From positions 83,838,543 through 83,902,542 of the forward strand of contig NC_083346.1 in the NCBI RefSeq assembly GCF_019175385.1: a stretch of DNA of 64,000 nt, given 5' to 3'. The position numbers and the translations under genes are program-made. This document shows, in pieces, positions 9,492 through 21,925 of the stretch. How positions within the stretch are numbered: position 1 is the first letter of the stretch; the number at the start of each line of letters is the position of its first letter. A model generated the notes under the pieces. The model was not told the DNA's origin. It saw nothing but the letters and a program-made list of their open reading frames with translations, and searched no databases. The stretch comes from Lycium barbarum. Lineage: Eukaryota; Streptophyta; Magnoliopsida; Solanales; Solanaceae.

Positions 9492-11904
9492 TGTTATATC
9501 CCGCACTTTCGCATGTTCGGGAAAATTCGAAATGATCTTGATTTGTAAGGAATAAAGCCATATGTTGAATTGAATTCACATGTGTGCGTTGTTCATGAAA
9601 AATATTGGTGTGGAAATACGGAAGAAGGCCAAGGACAAAATTGGAATTTTAGAAATTAGTTTCGGGAATTTTCAAAATACGGACTACATTAATTGGGCTA
9701 AAAAAAATATAGAAAAAGGCCCAAATGGAGAGAGCTTGGCCGGCCATAGTAGGCCCAAGCCCATGGAAATTTTCCATGTGTTAATTACATAAAAGGGTGA
9801 TTAAGTCATAGAAGCTTCAAGACATTTCAAGAAAGGAAATACAGGCCAAGGATGCAAGAACAAAAGCAAGGCCATTTCGGCCAAGACCATGGAAATTTGG
9901 GTAACTTAAATCTTGTTCCAAAAAAATTTTTCTTGTAGTATTCCTACCAATTCAAGTACCCTCTACAACGTGGTATAATTATTTCGGAAGATGGTTCATC
10001 CGTTTCATCGTTTTCGCACTTTGGGCAAGTGAAGGAGTTGAAGAGAAAGGGTAAGATTTAATCCCTTTTTATGTGTTATGAAGGTTTGGTTTATGTTGTA
10101 GGAGGTAGAAAGAGTTAAAATTCATAAGAATATGGAAGATTGCATGGTATTTATATGTATGTATGTGTAGCCGTGGATGCCTTGATGTATAAGTAATATC
10201 AGTTGAATTTTATGTTGTATCCTAGTTATGGTTATGGTGAAATTTATATTAGAAATGAAAGTGGAATGAATTTGGTTGAAATTGAAAACATAGGTGTGTG
10301 GCCGTGTGGTATTGTGTTGATAGTGGAAGATGAATTAAATTCCTTTAGTATGATAATTGTGTTGTTGTGAAGTGAATGGAAGAATAATGGTTCTTGTTGT
10401 TATGGAAAATTTGTTGTTAAGTTGTTGTAGGAAGGTATGCAACTTTATTATAATTTATGTAAATATGAAAATGGAAGTCGTTAAGGTGTAAATGATAATC
10501 ATTGTTGATGAAGTTGGAAGATAGAAACATGTTATGGAAATGTTTGTTAAAGATTGGAAACCTTGGATGAATTATGACTTTAGTAGAAAGTTTGTATATT
10601 TGGTATACCTTGTGAATATTTTGTAGAAAGGATATGAAATGCTTCCAAATTGCGTTGTAATGATCAGGATTAATGGTGAATATGAAAATATTGAGATTGG
10701 TTTGGAAGTGTGAGGTCGGAATGAAAGATATTGCGTTATGTCGGAAAGAAGGCTAGTTTCATTATATTTTGTTATATTGTGATTGTTGTTGTTGTTGATG
10801 TTGTTGTTGGGTTGTTGATTGTTTTGGCTAAATTAGACTTTCGGGAATGTTGAATTTATAAAGGAAATGCTGCCGAAATTTCGGTAGGCAAGTATGTGCT
10901 TAACATCATATTCTTAAGGCTTGAATATGACAATTGGTAAAAGTGACCATTTGCAGATTTTGGACGAAACGGGAATCGAATTTGAGCGAGCGTAAGGCGC
11001 AACCAAGGTATGTAAAGTTGTCCTTTTCCTTCTCTTGGCATGTCCTAGGTGTACTAGGCTTGAATTTGAGCCTCGGGGATTATTCTGTTCGTAGAAAATC
11101 GAGTTTGATTTTGGGCACTATTCATTCAATGCAATTGAACTAGTTTTCTTATAATTTGCTTATAAAGTAAACTATATGTATGCAACTTCCTAAATGGAGT
11201 CGGAATGCCTAAAAACGATCAAGGACGACCTCATAAGGTCTATTACCTATAATTTATGTACGCCACCTCGAGTTGGTCCGAGGTGGGCCCACAAAGCTCC
11301 GATACTTTTTGTATAACTTTAATTGCCTTGTTTCTGTCCGATCTTCACAGGCAACATCTGGGCTATTATTCTGTTCATTATATGACAAGTGTTATGACTA
11401 TTTTTATAAGTCTTATAAAATGATTTTGACATCTGGAACGTTTTTGGAGATCTTATTCTGGTAAAATCTGTCGTGCCGTCCGAAGCGACATATATGCATA
11501 TGTTATGAATATTGTCTGAATACTTTGATTTGACCAGCCGTTTGGCCTACTTCAGTTCCATTGAGTCTGTATGATGGTCTGTGTGTATGTGGTTTCTCAT
11601 TAATCTGTTCGTGGATGCCTCAATGCTTCCTTCACTGCGCCCGGGCCAGGTTCTGTTATCGTGCACATTCCACTACATTGTTCACCGCGTCCCTCGGTGT
11701 GCGGGCCGGGATCTGTTTACATCTGTATATGATATTATGATGTGTGTATGGGGATGGCGGCCAGGATGGCATATGATCTGATCTGTCTGTCCACCGCGTC
11801 CCGAACTAAGAGGGCCGGGTTTTGTTACCGCGTCCCTCATGAGAGGGCCGGGATCTGATATATGTATGTATGTATATGCTATCTGCATCTGTATAAGCAT
11901 ATGA
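9492..11904 (+). mobile_element. Solo LTR C, truncated copy
   Basis: It starts TGTTATATCCCG after the TSD ACAGG. This copy is cut at 11904 by the tandem-duplication junction and lacks C's last 1.0 kb, including the 40-bp minisatellite and the triple hairpin. The complete LTR is at 18485-21925. A TATA-like ACATAAAAGGG is near 9779, and donor-like GGTATGTAAAG is near 11008. Confidence 0.9.
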
Positions 11905-11908
11905 AAAG
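11905..11908. other. Duplication junction with 4-bp filler
   Basis: AAAG joins the end of unit 1 (...GCATATGA) to the start of unit 2 (TATCGGCATACC...). It matches neither flank: the distal end of unit 2 continues CTCTG, and the proximal side reads ...AAAACA. The lack of long homology suggests end joining over unequal recombination, or an assembly join. Confidence 0.7.
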
Positions 11909-12946
11909 TATCGGCATACCAAGAGAATACGTGAAAAAATAGAAACGAATTGACAATGAGTGTACCGTGAGGCCGACATGAATGGAAAGTATGATAAGAT
12001 TCAAAGGATATTTCGGATGACAATGACTGTTAAACGAAAGTATCAACAATCGGTAGTCTGAAATTTTTGAAAGAAAGAAAGAACGCAGTGCCTATGAATG
12101 AAATAAAAGAGGTCACCGGATACTAGAAAATAGTTCATGGACCATTAATTATACGGAATATGAGAATATACGCTATGAAATTATATGAGTCATCGATGTG
12201 AAGCGATGCTCGATCACATTTGTAAGGAATCCACACCGGAGAGCCAACAAGAAATAACGACGAACGAAACGAGCGCCAATACAAGGAAATCAAAGACAAG
12301 TATACTCGTGTCAAGAGATGTGAGGGAAGGAAGTAAAGAAAAAGTTGTAGTAAGAGCTCAAGGATGTTGCGAACTGAGAAGTTAAGTGAACTCGGATCAT
12401 AAGCTACCATAAGTGTAACTGGACTGCGAAGGATAATAAATGGTAAAGAAACATTACGTACATATGTTTTGGATAAATATTTAGAATGAAATATTAAAAA
12501 GGATAGTGACAAAGACATAAAGAAAACAGGGAGCGAAGAAAAGAGAACACCAAAGGCCGATGGATATTTATAGCATGGTAAGCGAGACTGCAATACTGTA
12601 GATAAAATGAGGGCAAGGAACAGCCTGTGGCCATATTGGATCGTCAAGTGAAGATTGCGTACCAAAGACATGGCTTCTGTTAAGGTGTGGTGACGAAACA
12701 ATAACAGAGAAGAGATGATCTGGGGAGTACAAGGATAATGTGTTGGCGCAGCGGATTAGAAAACCCATGACACGGAATGAGGACTTATGTAAAGACCGAG
12801 AAGTTCGATTATGAGGAAAATAGGGTAAAAGATAAGGAATGGGCATGAAGAAAAGGACAACTATAAGAAGGACCCTCCCGAGGTGTTAAAAGACCCCATA
12901 AGATCAGTTGAACATTCGAGGACGAATGTTCTAAAGGGGGGGAGGA
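11909..12946 (+). mobile_element. Element A internal 3' end, duplicated copy
   Basis: Copy of 2916-3953, with the decayed chromodomain stretch at 12621-12734, the terminal hairpin at 12910-12931 and the polypurine tract to 12946. It is detached from A's own 5' half. Confidence 0.9.
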
Positions 12947-15150
12947 TGTTATAGCCCGTATTTTGTACGTTCGGATAACTCAAGATAATTACGAGAAGTT
13001 ACGGGCAAGACTATTTTCCAAAGTTATTTTAATATACAAGTTGTTTATTAGTATGGAAATATTGAGAAAGGCTAAGGGTAAAAAGGAAAATTCACAAAGT
13101 GGTTCATGGTAATATTGTGGAAGGCTACGGGAAAAATGGGAATTTCACAAAACTTCAAGAAAGTTAATGAAATGTCCATGTGGCCATCCAAGTTGAGGTG
13201 GGCCTTGGCCCACATGGATGAATTATGTATGTATATATATGACTTGTTAGTCATCTTTTCTAACTCTAGAACCTTGGAGAAAAAAAGAAAAAGAAGAAGG
13301 AGAAAGAAAGAGAAGGGTATTCGGCCATGGCTCCCAAAATTGAGCCCATGGAAATTGATCAAGAAAAATTATTTTCTTCTAGTATTCCAACTAATTGGAA
13401 GGTCCTCTTTAACATGGAGTAATTGTTGGAGTAAGCAAAGTATTCGTTGTGCGAGTTGTGGACTCTAGCCGAGGAAGAAGATGTGTGGAGAAAGGTATGT
13501 GTTCAATCTTCTTTTACTTGTGTTAGGGATGATTTATGCATGTTGTATTATTGAGAAATGAATGAAATTCATGAAAGTATATGTGTGTAAGTTGTGGCCG
13601 AATATAGAGGTGGTGTTGTGTAGATGTGATGAATTGATTTTATTTAGTATTTTGATTGTTGTAGTTGTAGGTTCCATGATGAAAATGAAGGTTTGATGAA
13701 TTGAAATGAAGTTGGAATCATTGTGGAATTATTGAAGAAGTTAATGTGACATTAGTATGGTTTCTTATATTTGTATGAATGATATTGCTAATGTGTAGGT
13801 TGTAAATATAATTCCTGAATTTAGAAGTGAGACATGTGTTTGGAAGATTGTAAGTTGGGTTGTAGTTCATGAACTTGGAAGGAAAGGAAATGTGTTGCTA
13901 TTGTTCTTGTTGAATTTGGAAGGTTTCGGGTGAAGTAGTATGTTGATGGGGTTGTTTTGAATATTATGTGAATTGTTTGAAGTATTCTTGAATCATGTTA
14001 GAATGATTTTGGATTAACACTTGAATGTGAGATCATTGGTATTGGCTTGATTATATGCGATTAAATTGAATATAAATGAAATGTCGTTGAATTGTGTGAC
14101 GAAGGTTGTTAATGTTAGAATATATTTTAGATTGGTTGTTGAAGTTGATAGTATGATTGTTGGTATTGTTGTAGATAATTTGGCCGAGTTGAATTCTCGG
14201 ATTGTTGTTGATAAATTGGCCGAGTTAGATTCTCGAGGATGGTGTATTTACAGGGGAGAAGCTGCCAAAATTTCGGCAGATTATGAATGAATTCGTTGAA
14301 GAACTAAAGCAAGTGTATGACGACGAATCTAATGATTGTGTGAATTCTTTTGAATGTAGACTAGCAAGCTTGGATAAATAAGCGTAGCTAATAGGACGTG
14401 GGACAGGTACGTAAGGCTTACCCTTTATTTCTTTTGGCATGATCCTTATAAAACAAACAGACGACGTATATGTGTGATATCAAAGAAACTCCTATTCTTA
14501 GAGCCACTAGGATGGATAATATTCTTGACTTCCATAAGCTATTTAATATGGTTTTGATGCGTATCTATGATGTCCGAAGTTCTATTTGATATGTTTCCGA
14601 ATGACATTCGAGAGATAATTGATATGACTAATGTCTTAATTTTCAAATGATAGCACGTTTGATTATTCCATTGAGTCTTTGATATATTTTGATACGTACA
14701 TATGGTTCCAAAAGCTCTATTTGATTTGATCCATAACGATACTCGAAAGGTACCTAACATGATTGTTGCTTTGATTTTCCAAAAATGGCTTCTGAAACGT
14801 TCGTAGAAGGTTCTGTACTAAAACGTCCATAACTTTTTCATACTAACTCGGATTGACTTGAAACGTGTTTACGAACCTCAAGTCTCGATCTATGTACTTA
14901 TCCATCGAGTCTTGAAATTTGTTTTATGTGCATATGGTTTCTCACTACTTTGCTCGTGCATGCCTCAATGCATCTTTCACCGAGTCCCGGGCCGGGTATG
15001 TTATCGTGCGCATTCCACTGCATTGTTCACCGAGTCCCTCATTAGAGGGCCGGGTACGGTATATGTATATGATGACATGATGAGATGATGATATGTTACG
15101 GCGGCCAGGAGGGCATATGATGATTTGATTCACCGAGTCCCTCACTAGAG
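12947..15150 (+). mobile_element. Element A 3' LTR first part, duplicated copy
   Basis: Copy of 3954-6157, ending with TSD TAGAG next to the second copy of LTR B. With the segment from 26680 it completes one full A 3' LTR once B, C and the extra unit are set aside. Confidence 0.9.
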
Positions 15151-18100
15151 TGTTGTAGCCCGTATCTTGTACATTTGGAAATCCCAAAGTCGTCATGGTA
15201 AGTTAAGGACAAGACCATTTTCAAAAGTTATTTTAATGTATAAGTTGTTATGAATATTACTTATGAATATTATTAGTATGGAATATTGAGAAAGGTTGAG
15301 GTTTTTGAAGTAAAATAAAGTTTAAAGTAAAGTTCGGGAAGTCTAGTTTCCAACGGAACAAGCGGCACCTCAATCGGACATCGGGGTAAGGAGCTATGAA
15401 CATTAAAAGTTGGAGGGGCAAGCTAGGAAAATAGTCTGCGCAAACGCGCCAGCGAGTGGCGCGAACGCGCAGAACAAAAAATTGAGAATCAAGTTCAGGA
15501 TGAAGTTTGTGTTATGGGGAGGTAATAATAACATATATATGACATTTGGAGACAATATGATGTGAAATAGTTCATATGTTATTCGACGAAGAGCCCTCGT
15601 TGCTGCAAGCTAAGTGGGTCCCACACGTTGGAGTTTTATAAAGGATATATGAAGATATATACGAGTAGCATATGGAAAGTTGAGCAAGTCCTAAGAAGGA
15701 CCCGTAAGCCAAAAATGGGCATAAGCCCTCCAGAAGGACGATTTAAGGAAATATTTTCGGATGATCTGAATTGGAGGGGCAAAAAGGGCATCATAAGTTT
15801 TGAATTTGGGAAAACACCCAGAAATAAAAGTTGTAGATAATTGAATTATCTTTCCAACCATAGGTCGTGGGTTCTCACACGATATCGGTATCAAAAGTTA
15901 TGACCGTTTTACTGAATGAAGGTCCAGGCAGAAAATGTACAGAGCGAACGCGCCAGAATTAAGCGCGAACGCGCTGAACACTTTACAGTCAGGAAATTTA
16001 ACTCTACGCGAACGCGCCAAAAAGGGGCGCGAACGCGCAGAAGCATTTTAAGTCGGTTCTGGGCAGAATCTAGAACCTTATAAAAAGGGGCAAACCCCCT
16101 TATTTCTTCATCCAACACCTCAAAACCTTCCCCAAAGCTCTGGAAAATTTCCCCAAATCCCAAGACCAAATTTTAAGCCCCAACCAGGTATAATTTCCAA
16201 ATTCCAGTCCGGGTAGCGTATAGTTTTCGCTGCAGAATTGTATAGCGGGCGTGTGGTGGCCTAAAATTAGCATGAAAAGGTGGAGATACATCCATATTAA
16301 AGGGAGGAAGGTATGCATCTCTTTCTATTTGTGTTAATATCGGTTTATTTACGAAGAAAATGCGATTAAATAATTGTATACTGAGTTGGTTAGTTATGAA
16401 AGTTGGAAAACAGCGTGTGGGCTGTTTTATGGAATATTTTGGAGTTGGAAATATTATGAATAATGTTGGTATTGTTATTGTTGTTGTTGGTTGCTGAATT
16501 GAGAATTCGGGCTAGGCATATAAACAGGGGAGATGCTGCCAGATTTTCGGCAGAATGTAGAATAGTATAATTTGACACTTGGGATAAGTGTGTGATAAAA
16601 GGACTAACATTAGTGTGAATCCTCCCAAATGTAGATTTACGAGCTTGGACGAATAAGTGCAGCTAATAAGAGGTTGAACAGGTATGTAAGGCTTACCCTT
16701 TCTTTCTTTTGGCATGTCCTAGAGCCAATTAAGGTATGATATTGATATGTACATTGGGGTTATTCTATTCTGTGATTCCGAGTCTGTTTGTGACCCGTAT
16801 GCCCTCCCTTATGTAAGTATCTAATAATCCTGATAGGCGGGTTCTGACTTAAGTATTCTGACATCCGTATGTTGACATAAGTATTCTGGTCTGAGAATTC
16901 TAACATAAATATTCTGACGAAAGTATATGGCATAAGCGTTCTGATATGAAAACTCCTGATACAAATACGTATTCTGATCTGAGTATTCTGATATAAGTAA
17001 TCCGATACGGATAATCTGATATGGGTATCCCCAACTTTGAATTAAGTATTCTGAAGTAAGTATTCTGACATAAGCACGCTGAGATAAATATTCTGACATA
17101 ATCCTTCTGATATAAGCATTCAGGTATAAGTAATCTATTACGGGTATTCGGATAGTGCGTTAGATTAATCCATTGTGTCTTGGTTATGTGCATTTAGTTT
17201 CTCATTTTCTGCTCGTGCATAGAGTCTACTTCCTTCACCGAGTCCCGGGCCGGTTTATATCGTGCGCACGGTTCCCGAGTTCCTCTCCTGAGGGACGGGC
17301 GCCGTATATGAATTCTGAAGTATGATGTGTTTGGTTCGCTGAACCGCCTGTATGCATATGTACATTCTGATATTATGATATGTGTCGGAGACAGGAGCAA
17401 ATCTTCTGAAGTATGATGTGTATGGTGCCTAAGGCCGGGAGGCGCCACGTTTTCCCCGGGTCCTGTAAAGGACCGGATACCGTTCTTGGCATGCATGGTC
17501 TGTGTTCCAGTAAGCCATTTCTACTATTTTGTATATCATCTGTATATCTGAGTCTGATTATGATCCCGTCTGTTATACTTCGGTACTTTTGAGTCTGATT
17601 CTGATTCCGTCTGTTATACTTCTGTACTTTTGATTCTGATTATGATTCTGTTTACTGTACTTCTTGCCTTACATACTCAGTACATATTCCGTACTGACCC
17701 CCTCTTCTTCGGGGGTTGCGTTTCATGCCACGCAGGTACACCCAGATGAGCAGAAGACTTTGCTAGGAGATGTGTCAGCGGGATTGGCGAGCTCCACCCT
17801 CCTCCGGAGTGTCGCCGAGTCAGAGCGTGTATAAGATGTGATTTCTGATCTGTGTTAGAGACTTTGCAGACAGAGTTGTGGGTACATAGAGTCAGTTCGT
17901 AAGCAGCTTTATATGTCCACAGATTCTGTTTGGTCTGGTCTGAGATCTGTGTCTTAGGCGGCCCTGTTTGCTACGGTGGCCTAAGTGGCCCACATGTTTG
18001 TATATGTACGTATGTTTAGGCGATGTACATTCCGGCTGTTCACGGGATTTGGCATGACATGTTTGATACCCGTGGCCGCTTAAGACGATGTCTGTTCTCC

Positions 18101-18247
18101 GTTTCTGTTGAAAGTCTTATTGTATGTTTTATGTGATTTGATCTGGAAATTTGAGAGAATATGTATGAAATCAGCGTCCGAGGGTTCGCTCGGCTCCGTA
18201 TGTGGGGTCGGGTGCCCATCATACCCTAATAAGGTTAGGGTGTGACA
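15151..18247 (+). mobile_element. Element B 5' LTR (copy 2)
   Basis: Duplicate of 6158-9254, with the CpG-rich repeats, TATA box, TATTCTG-type minisatellite (16846-17158) and triple hairpin (17678-17735). It lies nearest to the rest of B and pairs with the 3' LTR at 23563. Confidence 0.95.
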
Positions 18248-18484
18248 AAGTGGTATCAGAGCGAGGTTTGTCCGTGGGGTTATCTGCAAAGTCGTGTCCA
18301 GTAGAGTTCTGTTTATGGTGTGAAGCCGGCCACATTTATAAACAGGAGGCTACAGGGCATTTAGGGATTTTTGACCTTCCTTCTGTCCTAGATCGTGCCA
18401 TAGAGCCAAGCCGTAGGAACTGAAATCCTTATGTAAGCCTTACATATGACAGAAAAGGTAAGTGGCGACATGGAAAGCCACAGG
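18248..18484 (+). mobile_element. Element B internal region, 5' part (copy 2)
   Basis: Duplicate of 9255-9491 with the primer site at 18251-18262. The ACAGG before 18485 and the ACAGG at 21926-21930 are the two TSD copies of solo LTR C. Confidence 0.9.
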
Positions 18485-20920
18485 TGTTATATCCCGCACT
18501 TTCGCATGTTCGGGAAAATTCGAAATGATCTTGATTTGTAAGGAATAAAGCCATATGTTGAATTGAATTCACATGTGTGCGTTGTTCATGAAAATATTGG
18601 TGTGGAAATACGGAAGAAGGCCAAGGACAAAATTGGAATTTTAGAAATTAGTTTCGGGAATTTTCAAAATACGGACTACATTAATTGGGCTAAAAAAAAT
18701 ATAGAAAAAGGCCCAAATGGAGAGAGCTTGGCCGGCCATAGTAGGCCCAAGCCCATGGAAATTTTCCATGTGTTAATTACATAAAAGGGTGATTAAGTCA
18801 TAGAAGCTTCAAGACATTTCAAGAAAGGAAATACAGGCCAAGGATGCAAGAACAAAAGCAAGGCCATTTCGGCCAAGACCATGGAAATTTGGGTAACTTA
18901 AATCTTGTTCCAAAAAAATTTTTCTTGTAGTATTCCTACCAATTCAAGTACCCTCTACAACGTGGTATAATTATTTCGGAAGATGGTTCATCCGTTTCAT
19001 CGTTTTCGCACTTTGGGCAAGTGAAGGAGTTGAAGAGAAAGGGTAAGATTTAATCCCTTTTTATGTGTTATGAAGGTTTGGTTTATGTTGTAGGAGGTAG
19101 AAAGAGTTAAAATTCATAAGAATATGGAAGATTGCATGGTATTTATATGTATGTATGTGTAGCCGTGGATGCCTTGATGTATAAGTAATATCAGTTGAAT
19201 TTTATGTTGTATCCTAGTTATGGTTATGGTGAAATTTATATTAGAAATGAAAGTGGAATGAATTTGGTTGAAATTGAAAACATAGGTGTGTGGCCGTGTG
19301 GTATTGTGTTGATAGTGGAAGATGAATTAAATTCCTTTAGTATGATAATTGTGTTGTTGTGAAGTGAATGGAAGAATAATGGTTCTTGTTGTTATGGAAA
19401 ATTTGTTGTTAAGTTGTTGTAGGAAGGTATGCAACTTTATTATAATTTATGTAAATATGAAAATGGAAGTCGTTAAGGTGTAAATGATAATCATTGTTGA
19501 TGAAGTTGGAAGATAGAAACATGTTATGGAAATGTTTGTTAAAGATTGGAAACCTTGGATGAATTATGACTTTAGTAGAAAGTTTGTATATTTGGTATAC
19601 CTTGTGAATATTTTGTAGAAAGGATATGAAATGCTTCCAAATTGCGTTGTAATGATCAGGATTAATGGTGAATATGAAAATATTGAGATTGGTTTGGAAG
19701 TGTGAGGTCGGAATGAAAGATATTGCGTTATGTCGGAAAGAAGGCTAGTTTCATTATATTTTGTTATATTGTGATTGTTGTTGTTGTTGATGTTGTTGTT
19801 GGGTTGTTGATTGTTTTGGCTAAATTAGACTTTCGGGAATGTTGAATTTATAAAGGAAATGCTGCCGAAATTTCGGTAGGCAAGTATGTGCTTAACATCA
19901 TATTCTTAAGGCTTGAATATGACAATTGGTAAAAGTGACCATTTGCAGATTTTGGACGAAACGGGAATCGAATTTGAGCGAGCGTAAGGCGCAACCAAGG
20001 TATGTAAAGCTGTCCTTTTCCTTCTCTTGGCATGTCCTAGGTGTACTAGGCTTGAATTTGAGCCTCGGGGATTATTCTGTTCGTAGAAAATCGAGTTTGA
20101 TTTTGGGCACTATTCATTCAATGCAATTGAACTAGTTTTCTTATAATTTGCTTATAAAGTAAACTATATGTATGCAACTTCCTAAATGGAGTCGGAATGC
20201 CTAAAAACGATCAAGGACGACCTCATAAGGTCTATTACCTATAATTTATGTACGCCACCTCGAGTTGGTCCGAGGTGGGCCCACAAAGCTCCGATACTTT
20301 TTGTATAACTTTAATTGCCTTGTTTCTGTCCGATCTTCACAGGCAACATCTGGGCTATTATTCTGTTCATTATATGACAAGTGTTATGACTATTTTTATA
20401 AGTCTTATAAAATGATTTTGACATCTGGAACGTTTTTGGAGATCTTATTCTGGTAAAATCTGTCGTGCCGTCCGAAGCGACATATATGCATATGTTATGA
20501 ATATTGTCTGAATACTTTGATTTGACCAGCCGTTTGGCCTACTTCAGTTCCATTGAGTCTGTATGATGGTCTGTGTGTATGTGGTTTCTCATTAATCTGT
20601 TCGTGGATGCCTCAATGCTTCCTTCACTGCGCCCTGGCCAGGTTCTGTTATCGTGCACATTCCACTACATTGTTCACCGCGTCCCTCGGTGTGCGGGCCG
20701 GGATCTGTTTACATCTGTATATGATATTATGATGTGTGTATGGGGATGGCGGCCAGGATGGCATATGATCTGATCTGTCTGTCCACCGCGTCCCGAACTA
20801 AGAGGGCCGGGTTCTGTTACCGCGTCCCTCATGAGAGGGCCGGGATCTGATATATGTATGTATGTATATGCTATCTGCATCTGTATAAGCATATGACTCT
20901 GTATGACTCTGCATGCATGA

Positions 20921-21235
20921 TTCTGTCTGTCCGATTGGTTTATCATTCTGTCCGTTACACTTTTGTCTGTCCGATTGGTTTATGATTCGGCCCGTTACAC
21001 TTCTGTCTGTCCGCTTGGATTATGATTCTGTCCGTTACACTTCTGTCTGTCCGATTGGATTATGATTCTGTCCGTTACACTTCTGTCTGTCCGATTGGAT
21101 TATGATTCTGTCCGTTACACTTCTGTCTATCCGATTGGATTATGATTCTGTCCGTTACACTTCTGTCTGTCGGATTGGGTTACGATTCTGTCTGTTACAC
21201 TTCCTGAAATCGGATTCGGTAAATGATTTTGTCTG
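20921..21235 (+). repeat. 40-bp minisatellite in LTR C
   Basis: About seven to eight head-to-tail copies of a 40-bp unit containing TCTGTCTGTCCGATTGG and GATTCTGTCCGTTACAC. The copies diverge toward the right. The array begins about 25 bp beyond the duplication breakpoint at 20896, so unit 1 lacks it. Confidence 0.85.
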
Positions 21236-21465
21236 CGTCACTTCTGTATATCTAATCCGGACCATGATTCCGTCTATTACATTTCTGTACCTCTGGCTCT
21301 GATTATGATTATGTCAGTCACATTCTGTGCCCCTGATCCGTACGATGATTCTGCCAGCTAGACTCTGTATTTCTATTTCGGATTCGAGTTCGATTCTGTC
21401 CACTATATTTCTGTACTTCTGGTTCTGATTATGGTTATATTCGTTACATTTTCGCTTTACATACT

Positions 21466-21523
21466 CGGTACCTTTTTCGTACTGACCCCCTGTTCTTCGG
21501 GGGCTGCGTTTCATGCCGCGCAG
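21466..21523 (+). other. Triple-hairpin module of LTR C
   Basis: Stem 1 is CGGTAC/GTACTG with one G-U pair (21466-21484), stem 2 CCCCC/GGGGG (21486-21503) and stem 3 CTGCG/CGCAG (21504-21523). Confidence 0.75.
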
Positions 21524-21925
21524 GTACTCCCAGACGAGCTGAAGTTATTACAGAAGATGATCCAGCGGAGTTGGCAAGCTCCATTTGCTCCTGGAGTGCT
21601 GCCGAGTCAGAGTTTGTATGTTATGACTTCTGGACTTATGTTAGAGACTTTGCAGACAGTGTCGTGGGTATTGGTTGTCAGTCTGTATGCGGCTTCGTCA
21701 GCCGATATATCGGTCTATGTTATGTTCTGAATTCTGTGTGATTATAGATTGGTTCGGCTTTGAAACCTTGAGAAAGAATATTTCAAAAAAAAATTACTAT
21801 GTATTTTATTTTATTTAACTTAAAACGTTTGATGTGACTTTATGTGCAACAGTAGTCTGAGGGTTCGCTCGGCCCTAAGTAAGGGTCGGGTGCCCATCAC
21901 ACCCTAGTAAGGTCGGGGTGTGACA

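Larger units (their letters stand above)
2916..11904 (+). repeat. Tandem duplication, unit 1
   Basis: About 8,989 bp are repeated almost perfectly at 11909-20896, with an offset of 8993 falling to 8992 after a 1-bp indel near 9600. Only about a dozen differences are visible, for example at 5513, 6013, 7032, 7920, 8250 and 11641. The unit runs from A's internal region, through the first part of A's 3' LTR, B's 5' LTR and B's leader, into solo LTR C. Its ends match no element boundary, so this is a segmental duplication and not transposition. Confidence 0.95.
11909..20896 (+). repeat. Tandem duplication, unit 2
   Basis: Near-identical second copy of 2916-11904. At several LTR B sites that differ between units (counterparts of 7920, 8250, 8310 and 8326), unit 2 matches the independent B 3' LTR at 23563-26674, so unit 1 carries the derived bases. 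This unit runs straight into the rest of solo LTR C at 20897. Confidence 0.95.
18485..21925 (+). mobile_element. Solo LTR C, complete
   Basis: This 3,441-bp LTR starts TGTTATATCCCG, ends GGGTGTGACA and is flanked by ACAGG on both sides. No internal region is present, so the parent element was reduced by LTR-LTR recombination. It holds a donor-like GGTATGTAAAG (about 20000), modules with CACCGCGTCCC and GGGCCGGG (about 20620-20850), a 40-bp minisatellite and the triple hairpin at 21466-21523. Confidence 0.93.

Noticed and set aside
20921..21235. CRISPR-like or centromeric satellite array
   Set aside because: The 40-bp units are directly adjacent without spacers and confined to one LTR. It is a local minisatellite.
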